This document shows, piece after piece, positions 28,323 to 37,213 of a DNA stretch of 64,000 nt. A program made the position numbers and the translations under genes. Positions within the stretch are counted from its first letter, which is position 1. Each line of letters starts with the position of its first letter. Source of the stretch: an uncultured Alteromonadaceae bacterium (GTDB lineage Bacteria; Pseudomonadota; Gammaproteobacteria; Enterobacterales; Alteromonadaceae); contig CANLWS010000004.1 of NCBI GenBank assembly GCA_947494925.1, positions 372,001-436,000 on the forward strand, in the 5' to 3' direction. The notes beneath the pieces were generated by a model. The model saw only the letters and a list, made by a program, of their open reading frames with translations, had not been told where the DNA came from and searched no databases.

Positions 28323-28336
28323 ATTGGAGAACTGAA

Positions 28337-30334
28337 TTAGTACGGGCCATCCAGCTCGTTTTCTTGTTGCCACAAGGCATGCCAAACCTGATTGCCATTG
28401 ATGTAATAAACGTGTTGGCCATGAATGATACTTCTATCATTCCCAGCATAGATGTAATGATTGGCTTCAGGTTGGGCAACCAGTTGGTCAACTTCAATCA
28501 GATCAATTTCGTCTGAACTGGTATCTGACTCCAGCAACAGCAAGCTATTTCTGGACCCCCACAGCGAGGTTTCAGCAGGATTTTCCTCTTCTTCCAGTGA
28601 AATACCCCATTCTTCCATCGGCAAGGCAAATTGATAGCGACCTTCGGTGTTCAATACAGCTAAAGCCTTGTATTCAAATTCCACTGGGGTATAAGCTTGC
28701 TCTTTAACAATACTGGCGATTTCCAAAGGTGCGCTCGGATCTCTCACATCAAACAAACTGACTTTCATGCCTTCAGTTACCGGAGGCAACAGGGGCTCTT
28801 CGCCGGTACCAGGAAGATCTTGTATGCTGACTTGCTGCCCAATGCCTAGCAAATAACCATTTTCCATAGGATGTAGATAGCTGGAGAAACCCGGAATTTC
28901 CAGACTTCCAGCAATAAATGGGGCATCACCTACACTAAAATCGATCACATACAAAGGGTCAATTTGTTCAAATGTCACCACATAACCTTTGTCACCAAGA
29001 AACCGCACGGCATAAACATCCTCTCCGGGTTTTCCTATTGCTTCCGGGAGATCGTCATTCGGCAGTTGGGCGACAATATTGAGATCAGCCCCATCCTGGC
29101 GCAACACCGAAAGTTGATGCACCGGGTCCCGTTCTGTGTAATCCGTGGACAAAACCCTGAATAAGTCTTGCTCCTCGTCTACTCTGAAATTGGGGTTGCC
29201 TCGCCAGCCAATCTGTCCTGGTACCGCACCAAAGGCCTGATAGCTCAAATCTTCCAGCGCAATTTTATGAAAGCCCGTCTGCTGGTCAATGTTGGATGCA
29301 AGATAAATATTTTGTTCTGACATATACAGCATGAAGGCATAGGCCGACATACACATTGATTGGATATCGTCGTTCTGTTCAAGGTTTATCCTGGTGACGG
29401 TAATAATCTGGGCAAATCCGTCGTTCTCTTCAGCTTGAGCAGGAATAAAGCAATCCTCGGGCGAGTTCATGTTTTGCTCGACGCCGTTGACACTGATGCG
29501 CGGCATTATCGCAGACATGGGAGTATCCAATATTTTCAGGTAGTTTTGCAGCTTGACTTCAGCACTGCTGTCACCCGGCTCAAGACCGTCCACACTTGGG
29601 ACATAAGTAGTAGCAAGATAAACATTATTTTGAATTCGACGGCTCGACATCAACCACCCTTCTATTTCAATGTCATTCACTACTTCAATTGAATTGGCAT
29701 CTGAGGTATCAAAAACTTTAAGTAGAACTTTTCCTTCAGGCTCTGCCCAAGGTTCTATCGCGATATCTATCAGCGTATAAAAAGGATAATCAGAGGCTAG
29801 CACTGCCAATCTGTCATTTGAGAGGTACAAACCATCTACATTACTTCTGTCTTCAGATACATCCAGTTGTGTCAATTCAGTCAGGGAAAAATCTTCGTTT
29901 CGTTGCAGAACCCGGATTTTCGCGCTCTGATCTTCATCAAACCATTGTGGGTAAGTGGCTAAAAACATCAGGTTACCATCATACTCAACACGGTCAGCTT
30001 CATCGACCCCTTGTTCCTGTGTGTTAGTGGTTGAAAAACCTTGAGAAAACGCTGATTGATCACTTACGGGTGACGGACTTCCGTCCAGTGATTCCCGGTT
30101 CACGCCGGATAAAGTAGCAGAGAAGATACCATTGCGGATAAACCTACTTACATCTGATTCTCCGGCTTTAAGTAGTGGACCATCAAAAGCGGTTGCCTGG
30201 TTGATGTCAGGTGCTTCGGTTGGTCTGGGTGGCTCAGGAGGATCGATGATAGTGACAGAATCGCTACTTCCGCCACAGGCTGATAGCCCAAGGGTGGCGA
30301 CGAGTAACAATAATGAAGGGGATAATTTGTACAT
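28337..30334 (-). CDS. Beta-propeller domain lipoprotein
   Basis: This 665-residue protein has a lipoprotein signal peptide with lipobox LSAC at residues 17-20, then Gly-Gly-Ser-Ser. The body matches the secreted C-terminal beta-propeller family (Beta_propel): blades with repeated hydrophobic strand patterns and segments such as NTQEQGVDEADRVEYDGN near residue 105 and LLGIGQQ in the second half. Function is not known; these proteins are envelope anchored. The gene stands alone, divergent from mipA, and is followed by the row of four hairpins. Confidence 0.82.
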   Translation of the reverse strand: MYKLSPSLLLLVATLGLSACGGSSDSVTIIDPPEPPRPTEAPDINQATAFDGPLLKAGESDVSRFIRNGIFSATLSGVNRESLDGSPSPVSDQSAFSQGFSTTNTQEQGVDEADRVEYDGNLMFLATYPQWFDEDQSAKIRVLQRNEDFSLTELTQLDVSEDRSNVDGLYLSNDRLAVLASDYPFYTLIDIAIEPWAEPEGKVLLKVFDTSDANSIEVVNDIEIEGWLMSSRRIQNNVYLATTYVPSVDGLEPGDSSAEVKLQNYLKILDTPMSAIMPRISVNGVEQNMNSPEDCFIPAQAEENDGFAQIITVTRINLEQNDDIQSMCMSAYAFMLYMSEQNIYLASNIDQQTGFHKIALEDLSYQAFGAVPGQIGWRGNPNFRVDEEQDLFRVLSTDYTERDPVHQLSVLRQDGADLNIVAQLPNDDLPEAIGKPGEDVYAVRFLGDKGYVVTFEQIDPLYVIDFSVGDAPFIAGSLEIPGFSSYLHPMENGYLLGIGQQVSIQDLPGTGEEPLLPPVTEGMKVSLFDVRDPSAPLEIASIVKEQAYTPVEFEYKALAVLNTEGRYQFALPMEEWGISLEEEENPAETSLWGSRNSLLLLESDTSSDEIDLIEVDQLVAQPEANHYIYAGNDRSIIHGQHVYYINGNQVWHALWQQENELDGPY

Positions 30335-30504
30335 CGGTGATTCCTTAGCACGTTATCTAAGTTAAGATAGATTTATACTAGCCAGCGCACTGAGTTTATC
30401 CAGATAATAAATGCCACTAAATGTGAATATTTGTAACCCTCTGATGAGCATCAGGCAAAGCTCTGTTAATCTTCACTTATTGGTGTAAAACATTAGGAAA
30501 TAGT

Positions 30505-31356
30505 TTGCGACGTATTTTCACGCTGCTGCTGATATTTATGGGGCTCTCGGTATTCGCTTGCGAACCGACCGAAGACTGCATAGAAGAAGGCAATTGGCAA
30601 ATAGGTATTGCCATTGGGCTAGGCGTTAGAACTAATCCTTTGGTGGATGGAGACAACATTCCACTTGTTGTCCTGCCTGACATTGCATGGTACGGAGAGT
30701 CAGCATATTTTGACAACGGCGAATTAGGCTATCAGTGGATAAACGATGATAACCTGGCTGTCGAAACCTTTATTGCTCTCGATAGAGAACGAGCGTTTTT
30801 CAGTTTTTGGCATCCTGACAATGTGCTCGTACCATCTTTTGGCTTTACATCAGACTTGCCGGAATCTTCAGGTTTAGATAGTTCAGTACCAGGCTCACGA
30901 ATTTCAATTGATGAGGTTGCAAACAGGAAGTGGGCTGTGAATGGTGGGGTACGAGCCCACTATCATACATCTAACGGAGAATTTACCCTTTCCTGGCAAG
31001 GGGATGTGAGTCAGGTTCATGAAGGCCATAAAATTAATCTTGCTTACCGCCACAATTTTCAGTGGCAAGACTGGCAATTTAGTGTTTCTCCCCGTGTAAG
31101 CTGGAAAAGTGAAAATCTGCTAAGTTACTATTACGGCATCAGCGCACGGGACTATGTAGAAAGCAACCAGTTTTATGTTGCCAAAGCGGGCTTTCAACCT
31201 GGCATCAGTTTTTCGGGAAGAGGAAAAATTAATCAGCACTGGCAATGGCTAATTCGCCTCGATTACCAGAAACTGAATTCGGGGATGCGCAATAGCCCAT
31301 TGGTGGAACAAAACAATGTCAGCGCTATTTTTGTTGGCGCTGGATATAGGTTCTGA
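30505..31356 (+). CDS. MipA/OmpV family outer-membrane protein
   Basis: This 283-residue beta-barrel has a signal peptide (RRIFTLLLIFMGLSVFA), alternating strand patterns and a C-terminal aromatic (GAGYRF), as in the MipA/OmpV family. The start is TTG at 30505 with AGGA about 8 nt upstream. Family members are scaffolds for murein enzymes or respond to envelope stress and metals. Here it is the first of four tightly packed genes with a DUF3019 protein and a two-component system, so its expression is probably sensed and set by that system. Confidence 0.88.
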   Translation: MRRIFTLLLIFMGLSVFACEPTEDCIEEGNWQIGIAIGLGVRTNPLVDGDNIPLVVLPDIAWYGESAYFDNGELGYQWINDDNLAVETFIALDRERAFFSFWHPDNVLVPSFGFTSDLPESSGLDSSVPGSRISIDEVANRKWAVNGGVRAHYHTSNGEFTLSWQGDVSQVHEGHKINLAYRHNFQWQDWQFSVSPRVSWKSENLLSYYYGISARDYVESNQFYVAKAGFQPGISFSGRGKINQHWQWLIRLDYQKLNSGMRNSPLVEQNNVSAIFVGAGYRF

Positions 31357-31369
31357 CCGGGGGCATGAA

Positions 31370-31744
31370 TTGAACAAAAGAGGACTGTTTTTACTGGGAT
31401 TGTTATTTGCTAGTCAGCCTGCATCAGCCATTTCTCCTTCCTGGATAATTAATCCAAAAGTCTGTTTGGCCAGCGAAATAGCAGATCAATGTGAAATGCT
31501 TCTTAAAATCACCTTTGCAGACCTTCCAGCAGGTGAGTATTGTTTGTTTCAGGACGACATAGAAATCAAATGCTTCGCAATGCCTAAAGCACCGTCTCAA
31601 CAAAAAATTCGTTATCGCGAGACCACTTCGTTAAGTTTGCGTGATGAGTATGGCATAGAATTATTGCATCAGAAATTATCGGTAAAAGCACGCCAGCGAC
31701 AAACGGTTAAACGCAGAGTGCGACAGCCCTGGAGCTTGTTTTGA
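31370..31744 (+). CDS. DUF3019 family exported protein
   Basis: This protein of about 124 residues is encoded from a TTG at 31370, just after the mipA stop. An in-frame ATG at 31316 lies inside mipA and would add a poor N-terminus; starting at TTG gives a proper signal peptide (KRGLFLLGLLFASQPASA) behind a GGGGG stretch. The mature part has four cysteines and the DUF3019 pattern (PKVCLASEIADQCEMLLKI). Function is unknown. Its stop TGA overlaps the next gene's start (TGATG), indicating translational coupling. Confidence 0.85.
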   Translation: MNKRGLFLLGLLFASQPASAISPSWIINPKVCLASEIADQCEMLLKITFADLPAGEYCLFQDDIEIKCFAMPKAPSQQKIRYRETTSLSLRDEYGIELLHQKLSVKARQRQTVKRRVRQPWSLF

Positions 31745-32448
31745 TGAAGAAAATTATATTGGTCGAGGACGACAGCAGATTAAGCCAGCTTATTCAAACA
31801 TATCTTGCAGATCACGGGTTTGAAGTAATTTGCCTGGAAGACGGAAGCCAGCTGCTCGAAAAAGTCCGTCTGTCACTGCCAGATCTTGTTATTCTGGATA
31901 TTATGCTCCCCGGAGAAGATGGCTTCGCTTTATGCCGGAAAATCCGTCCCGACTACTCAGGACCATTACTCTTTATGACTGCTAAAAGCAGCGATTTTGA
32001 CCAGGTCCTGGGGCTAGAGCTTGGTGCTGATGATTACATTATAAAACCTGTCGAACCCCGGGTGCTTCTGGCCAGAATTAATGCGCTTTTCAGACGTGCA
32101 GGGGAAAATAACGAGCAAACTCAGAACAGCGAAGAAAAACTGACGTTCGGGCAATTATATATTGACAAAAACTCCAGGCAGGTTCGCTTAGGTGCTGACA
32201 TCATTCCCTTAACCAGCCATGAATTTGATATGCTCTGGAAGCTGGCCTGCAACGCATCACAACTGGTTGACCGGGAAACCTTATATTCTGAGCTAATAGG
32301 TCGGGAATATGATGGTCTGGATAGATCCGCGGACGTAAGAATTTCACGATTGCGGAAAAAGCTGCGTGATAACCCGCAAAATCCGTATCGGATTAAAACA
32401 ATCTGGGGTAAAGGATTCTTTTTCGTTCCAGATGCCTGGGACAATTAA
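31744..32448 (+). CDS. OmpR/PhoB-family response regulator (RstA-like)
   Basis: This 234-residue regulator has a receiver domain (ILVEDD at the N-terminus, LVILDIMLPGEDG with the phosphoacceptor aspartate near residue 53, MTAKSS, and the lysine in IIKPVEP) followed by a winged-helix DNA-binding domain (LTSHEFDMLWKLA; RSADVRISRLRKKL). It is a DNA-binding transcription factor. Start ATG 31744 overlaps the DUF3019 stop by one base; its own stop overlaps the kinase start (TAATG), so three genes are coupled. Confidence 0.93.
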   Translation: MKKIILVEDDSRLSQLIQTYLADHGFEVICLEDGSQLLEKVRLSLPDLVILDIMLPGEDGFALCRKIRPDYSGPLLFMTAKSSDFDQVLGLELGADDYIIKPVEPRVLLARINALFRRAGENNEQTQNSEEKLTFGQLYIDKNSRQVRLGADIIPLTSHEFDMLWKLACNASQLVDRETLYSELIGREYDGLDRSADVRISRLRKKLRDNPQNPYRIKTIWGKGFFFVPDAWDN

Positions 32449-33704
32449 TGGCGCGAATTTTTCTTAGCCTCTATGTGTTCATTGCGCTCGCTTTGATTTT
32501 CTTGAGTACGATCCTCGATCCATTTTTTTACTCTGAAGATCAAATTCAATCCTCTGAGTCTGTAGCGATCAGAACGTTACTCAATAACCTCGCTCGTTCA
32601 GGATTTGACATGACTGAGCTGTCCGCCGAATCTGGCCTGCATAGTCGTATCATTAGTTTGGACGACATGTCCTGGAATGATAAGGACAAACAGGCCCTTA
32701 TCTCAGGTGACACAATAAGTTTGTTTGACCCTTCGCTGGGACAACAATTTTATCTGATGTATTCTGATAACCAATTGGTGGAGATCACATTCAGGCAAAA
32801 CGAACAAAAATCTTCTCCATTCTTACTCTACAGCGCAATATTTTATGCTTTATTGGGTGGATTAGTTGCCCTCTGGGTCTGGCCCTTGTGGCGTGATCTG
32901 AACATAGTTAAGCAAGGATTAAGCAGACTCAGTAACAGCGGCTCCATTGAAAAAATAACCGTTGCCCAAGGCTCACTGGTGCGGCCCATTGCAGATGCCA
33001 TCAACAACTTGAGCACGCAGGTGTCGCAATTAATGTTGACGCAACGAGAATTAACCGGGGCCGTCGCACATGAATTACGCACTCCGTTATCAAGACTGAA
33101 ATTTGCCCTTGCTATTAAACCCGAGCCCGGTACATCTCAGTGGGAAGCTATGAGCGAGGACGTTGATGAGCTGGAAAAATTGGTGCAGGAAATGCTGAAC
33201 TTCACCAGCATGGAAGCTCACGAACCTGAACTAAATATGTCCGAAATACCGCTTCTCACTTTGTGCAAACAAATTGCTGAATCGAGCATACCGCAAAAAA
33301 GTGGCATAAATGTGCGTTTAGAGGGTAATGATTATTCTATCCTCGCAGATGAGCATTATCTTCACAGGGCAATTGAAAATCTCTTTCTGAATGCAATCAG
33401 ACATGCACACTCAACAGTGTTGATTTCGTTGCACGGTAAACCAAAAGCGCTTGAAATACATGTGGACGACGATGGCAGTGGAATTAAATCTGAATGGCAG
33501 GAAAAAATATTTGAACCTTTCTTTCGTCCGGATGAAGGAAGGGATAGAAAACGCGGTGGTGCAGGATTAGGTCTGGCGATTGTCAAGCGTATCGTACAAT
33601 GGCATCACGGCACTTGCTGGGCAACGCAATCAGAATTAGGTGGCGCGAGGTTAGTGCTATGCCTTCCGTATCAGCAGTCTTCCGCTTCTCAATCCAACAA
33701 TTGA
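32448..33704 (+). CDS. Sensor histidine kinase (RstB-like)
   Basis: This 418-residue inner-membrane kinase has two transmembrane helices (N-terminal, and about residues 125-145) bracketing a periplasmic sensor of about 100 residues, then a linker, the dimerisation helix with the H-box GAVAHELRTPLSRLK, the N-box ENLFLNAIRHAHS, and G-boxes VDDDGSGIK and GGAGLGLAIVKRI. It is the partner of the response regulator it overlaps by one base. The signal is unknown; the envelope proteins MipA and DUF3019 in the same operon suggest envelope stress (inference). Confidence 0.92.
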   Translation: MARIFLSLYVFIALALIFLSTILDPFFYSEDQIQSSESVAIRTLLNNLARSGFDMTELSAESGLHSRIISLDDMSWNDKDKQALISGDTISLFDPSLGQQFYLMYSDNQLVEITFRQNEQKSSPFLLYSAIFYALLGGLVALWVWPLWRDLNIVKQGLSRLSNSGSIEKITVAQGSLVRPIADAINNLSTQVSQLMLTQRELTGAVAHELRTPLSRLKFALAIKPEPGTSQWEAMSEDVDELEKLVQEMLNFTSMEAHEPELNMSEIPLLTLCKQIAESSIPQKSGINVRLEGNDYSILADEHYLHRAIENLFLNAIRHAHSTVLISLHGKPKALEIHVDDDGSGIKSEWQEKIFEPFFRPDEGRDRKRGGAGLGLAIVKRIVQWHHGTCWATQSELGGARLVLCLPYQQSSASQSNN

Positions 33705-34045
33705 GAAGACTGTATCGCCGAGCAAACTACCCGTAAGTTGTTGCCGTAAATATAAGGGTTTTTATCTCCATTTACACAATACAATTTATTAAAATTGATC
33801 AACTTTAACTTGGTTGAAGTAACGTCATTCCAATAATCTTGTTGGTATTCCCGCATAGCCCCAGTGACGTGTTCCACACTCTCTCGCAGTTCCGACAATT
33901 CTTGCCGTTCAGCTGCCAACGACAGCTCAGTTAACCAGTCACTCAAACTTAGCTGGACGTCAGAAAAAAGGTATTGCACATAGGGAGAGCGCAACAGGAG
34001 TATCAGGACCCCGATTTCAATCGCGATAATAAATATTCGTAACAT
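33689..34045 (-). CDS. Small membrane-anchored protein of unknown function
   Basis: This 118-residue protein has one N-terminal helix (LRIFIIAIEIGVLILLL) then a polar helical segment with heptad-like Leu/Glu spacing (LAAERQELSELRESVEHVTG) and a C-terminal part containing two cysteines. I recognise no family. The start ATG at 34045 has no clear ribosome binding site, and the 3' end overlaps the convergent kinase gene by 16 nt. Composition and length still favour a real gene. Confidence 0.6.
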   Translation of the reverse strand: MLRIFIIAIEIGVLILLLRSPYVQYLFSDVQLSLSDWLTELSLAAERQELSELRESVEHVTGAMREYQQDYWNDVTSTKLKLINFNKLYCVNGDKNPYIYGNNLRVVCSAIQSSQLLD

Positions 34046-34160
34046 ACAAAATCTAAAAAGACATCTAGAGCGCTAGCTTATGGGATTTTATCCGAGATTT
34101 AAACAGTGGGTAGTTATCCAGATAACATGTCAGGTGTCCAAGTAAATACCCTTAGCCAAT

Positions 34161-34198
34161 AAATAGCCTGAGATTTGGATAAACCTCAGGTTATTTAT
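34161..34198. repeat. Imperfect 13-bp inverted repeat upstream of ccoG
   Basis: TAAATAGCCTGAG (34161-34173) pairs with CTCAGGTTATTTA (34186-34198), with one G-T mispair and a 12-nt spacer. It lies in the divergent gap between the small membrane protein and ccoG, about 180 nt before ccoG and just before the possible FNR site. It has no T-run, so an operator or mRNA structure is possible. Confidence 0.5.
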
Positions 34199-34220
34199 CG
34201 CATTTTACCCCTGTCATACC

Positions 34221-34234
34221 TTGATCCAGATTAA
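34221..34234 (+). promoter_or_regulatory. Possible FNR/Anr-type binding site upstream of ccoG
   Basis: TTGATCCAGATTAA matches the FNR consensus TTGAT-N4-ATCAA with one mismatch in the second half-site. It is about 145 nt upstream of ccoG, a gene for cytochrome cbb3 oxidase assembly that is often under oxygen control. The palindrome is short, so the match could be chance. Confidence 0.5.
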
Positions 34235-34377
34235 AGCTAATTTGGCAGATTTTGAGACAATGTAAGAAGACAATGATTTTAATTCCCACGGATATCTGCC
34301 CCTTGTTATCAGTTAGGTATATACTTAGCGGCACACTGAGTATGGCAATTGAAGTGAGTCAAGTAAGGACCCCCTGA

Positions 34378-35811
34378 ATGAGTGAGCGAATTCCTGTTAA
34401 ACATATCTCGCCCGTTAAAGTTCACAAACCCGATCCCAGTAAGCACGAAAACCAGTATACACCGCGTAGTCGCATCTATGTGCGTGCCGTTGAAGGAACA
34501 CTTGAAACCTTCAGGCGTTTTTTTGGTTTGGTTTTCCTTGGAGTATTCGCAATATTGCCCTGGATCCCATATGCAGGTCAGCAAGCCATTTTGCTCGATA
34601 TTGGCGCCCAACGATTTAACATTTTTGGCCTGACACTTTGGCCTCAGGATCTGACCCTATTGGCATGGATTTTCATTATTGCTGCCTTCGCTTTGTTTTT
34701 CATTACAACCTTTGCAGGAAGAGTCTGGTGCGGGTTTATGTGCCCACAGACTACCTGGACATTCATTTATATTTGGTTTGAAGAGAAAATTGAAGGGAGC
34801 CGCAATAAGCGAATTAAACTTGACCAACGAGCCATGGACTTCGACAAATGCTGGCGTAAAACCCTGAAGCACATTTCCTGGATCATAGTCGCCCTGCTAA
34901 CATCTTTAACTTTCGTCGGCTATTTTACGCCTATCGATCAGTTGTTCCTGGACTTTCTGACTCTTAATATGGGCTTTTGGTCGGGATTGTCTGTTGTATT
35001 TTTTACTTTCTGCACCTACGGCAATGCTGGCTGGATGCGGGAAATTATGTGTACACACATCTGCCCTTATGCTCGTTTTCAATCTGCCATGTTTGACCAC
35101 GACACTTTTACGGTAGCTTATGACCCTAGACGGGGCGAAAACCGTGGTCCCAGATCCAGAAAGTCCTCCCGAGAGGAAAATTCAGCCAAAGATCTGGGGG
35201 ATTGTATCGACTGCAATTTATGTGTGCAGGTTTGCCCTACGGGCATCGATATTCGTAACGGATTGCAGTATGAATGCATCAATTGTGGCGCCTGTGTTGA
35301 TGCTTGTAATGGCGTTATGGAGAAAATGAATTACCCGAAAGGCTTAATCAGCTTTACTTCTGAAGAACAACTTGCTGGCGGAAAAACCCATATCATCAGG
35401 CCAAAACTGGTAGGATACGCTGTTGTTCTGGTAGTCATGACAGGATTACTTGTGGTTGAAATAGCCACCAGAATTCCATTGGAAGTGGATATTATCCGAG
35501 ACAGAAATACCTTGTTTCGCGAGACCAATGACGGTTTAATTGAAAACGTATATACGCTGAAAGTACTGAATAAATCTCAACAGAGTCAGCGATACAAGTT
35601 ATCAGTTGAGGGATTGAAGGATGCCAAGTTTATTGGCGAATCAGAAGTGGAAGTAGCAGGAGGCGAAGTGTATAACTTGCCGATCAGTATCGCAGTCAGC
35701 CCCTATAACCTGACAGAATCAATCACCGAAATTACCTTTCGAGCGCAAGCAATTGGCAAAGAAAATGAGAAAGTGCAGGTGTCAGAACCCAGCAACTTTA
35801 TTTACAAATAA
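34378..35811 (+). CDS. ccoG: Cytochrome cbb3 oxidase accessory protein CcoG (FixG/RdxA)
   Basis: This 477-residue inner-membrane iron-sulfur protein helps copper incorporation into cbb3 oxidase (established role). It has membrane segments at about residues 45-65, 95-115, 165-185 and 200-215, a CGFMCPQTTW motif, CTHICPYARFQSAMFDHDT, two 4Fe-4S ferredoxin motifs (CIDCNLCVQVCP and CINCGACVDACN) and a C-terminal immunoglobulin-like periplasmic domain. No ccoNOPQ genes are nearby. Its stop overlaps srkA by one base (TAATG). Confidence 0.95.
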   Translation: MSERIPVKHISPVKVHKPDPSKHENQYTPRSRIYVRAVEGTLETFRRFFGLVFLGVFAILPWIPYAGQQAILLDIGAQRFNIFGLTLWPQDLTLLAWIFIIAAFALFFITTFAGRVWCGFMCPQTTWTFIYIWFEEKIEGSRNKRIKLDQRAMDFDKCWRKTLKHISWIIVALLTSLTFVGYFTPIDQLFLDFLTLNMGFWSGLSVVFFTFCTYGNAGWMREIMCTHICPYARFQSAMFDHDTFTVAYDPRRGENRGPRSRKSSREENSAKDLGDCIDCNLCVQVCPTGIDIRNGLQYECINCGACVDACNGVMEKMNYPKGLISFTSEEQLAGGKTHIIRPKLVGYAVVLVVMTGLLVVEIATRIPLEVDIIRDRNTLFRETNDGLIENVYTLKVLNKSQQSQRYKLSVEGLKDAKFIGESEVEVAGGEVYNLPISIAVSPYNLTESITEITFRAQAIGKENEKVQVSEPSNFIYK

Positions 35812-36782
35812 TGTCCACCTTTAATTTCGCTGAACTCAGTCCAGATCTGATTCTGGATGCTATTGAGTCCACTGGCCTTCGTGTCGACTCCGGCTTGCTC
35901 GCACTGAACAGTTATGAAAACCGTGTTTATCAGTTTATAGCAAATGAATCTGAACGGTACGTGGTTAAGTTTTACCGACCAAAGCGTTGGAGCAAAGCAC
36001 AACTGCTGGAAGAGCATCAATTTGCAATAGAACTTGCTGAGCACGAAGTTCCGCTCGTCGCGCCTTTGACCTTTTCAGGAAACAGCCTGCTGGAATATCA
36101 AGACTATTATTTTGCACTCTATCCTTCGGTGGGTGGACGGCAATTTGAAGTGGATAACCTGGACCAACTAGAATGGATGGGACGTTTTATCGGCAGAATT
36201 CATCAGGTTGCACGAGGCAATTCTTTTGAGTTCCGACCTGCTTTTACCGTGAATGACTATTTACATTTGCCAGCCAAAGAATTGCAGCAAGGCGAATTAG
36301 TCCCTCAACAGTTGCAGCTGGCATTTTTTACCATACTCAATCAGGTCGTTGAAGAAGCAGCGAATTGCTTTTCAGCAAGTAACGCAATCCGGTTACATGG
36401 GGATTGTCACCCCGGCAATATCTTGTGGCGAGACGGACCTACGTTTGTAGATCTGGACGACTGCCGCTCTGGACCCGCAATACAGGATCTTTGGATGATG
36501 CTGTCTGGCGATCGCCACCAACAATTATTGCAAATGGATACCTTAGTTAGTGCCTATGAGGAATATACAGATTTTGATCACAACGAATTGCGATTAATAG
36601 AACCCCTGCGGGCAATGCGGATGGTGCACTACATGGCCTGGCTGAACAAACGCTGGCAGGATCCTGCTTTCCCACAGGCATTTCCCTGGTTCGCCAGTGA
36701 CAAATATTGGGAACAACAAATCCTGGCACTCAAAGAGCAATTATCGGCATTACGGGAGCCACCTTTGAAATTGATGCCGTAA
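35811..36782 (+). CDS. srkA: Stress-response serine/threonine kinase SrkA (YihE/RdoA)
   Basis: This 323-residue cytoplasmic kinase of the aminoglycoside-phosphotransferase fold shows the N-terminal NSYENRVYQ segment, the ATP-binding lysine in YVVKFYRP, the catalytic loop HGDCHPGNILW near residue 198, and FVDLDDCRSGPAIQDLW (the metal-binding DxD). The length is normal. In Escherichia coli the ortholog lies just before dsbA; here it follows ccoG with a one-base overlap. Known role: protection against envelope and oxidative stress-induced death. Confidence 0.92.
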   Translation: MSTFNFAELSPDLILDAIESTGLRVDSGLLALNSYENRVYQFIANESERYVVKFYRPKRWSKAQLLEEHQFAIELAEHEVPLVAPLTFSGNSLLEYQDYYFALYPSVGGRQFEVDNLDQLEWMGRFIGRIHQVARGNSFEFRPAFTVNDYLHLPAKELQQGELVPQQLQLAFFTILNQVVEEAANCFSASNAIRLHGDCHPGNILWRDGPTFVDLDDCRSGPAIQDLWMMLSGDRHQQLLQMDTLVSAYEEYTDFDHNELRLIEPLRAMRMVHYMAWLNKRWQDPAFPQAFPWFASDKYWEQQILALKEQLSALREPPLKLMP

Positions 36783-36859
36783 TTAATGCTTCGAAAAAAG
36801 ACATTTATGCTTTGAAAACATTTCATTTATATTTCTTTTCATTATAATCACGCTCGTTA

Positions 36860-37133
36860 ACGGTGCCTTTAGTTATATTACTTATAGGGTTGATTGTTGT
36901 TGCTACGCGCAATGAGACTCAACTTGATCTTATGTAACAAGGTTAAACGGGAAATCAGTGTTCTTGTCAAAGCCAGATAGTCTGATGCTGCCCCCGCAAC
37001 GGTGATTAAGTTAAGTGTTACCCAGTCGTCAAAATCCACTGTTCTGATTTAATTAGTTAGGAATGGGAAGGAGGGTAATGCATGCGAAGTAATTCTTTTT
37101 TCTTTTGCAACTTATAAGCCCGGATACCGGCCG
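36860..37133 (+). promoter_or_regulatory. Cobalamin (B12) riboswitch upstream of btuB
   Basis: The core pattern of the cobalamin riboswitch is visible: CGGTGCC near 36861, GGTTAAACGGGAA near 36951, the GCTGCCCCCGCAAC element near 36988-37001, a GGGAAGGAGGGTAATGC segment near 37066-37082 (family pattern GGGAAGG), and the B12 box AAGCCCGGATACCGGCC at 37116-37132. The element ends about 80 nt before the btuB start, and a 5-bp hairpin CCTCG/CGAGG (37147-37161) follows. It should lower btuB expression when adenosylcobalamin is bound. Boundaries are approximate. Confidence 0.93.
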
Positions 37134-37213
37134 TTGACCTAGCCTGCCTCGTGTAGCGAGGTGATATCGAAATAAATCGTACTCGGGTGGAGTACATTCA
37201 AGAGAAAAACATC

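Noticed and set aside
28104-28340. 78-codon plus-strand open frame in the hairpin region
   Set aside because: It runs through the inverted repeats and the end of the beta-propeller gene, with no ribosome binding site.
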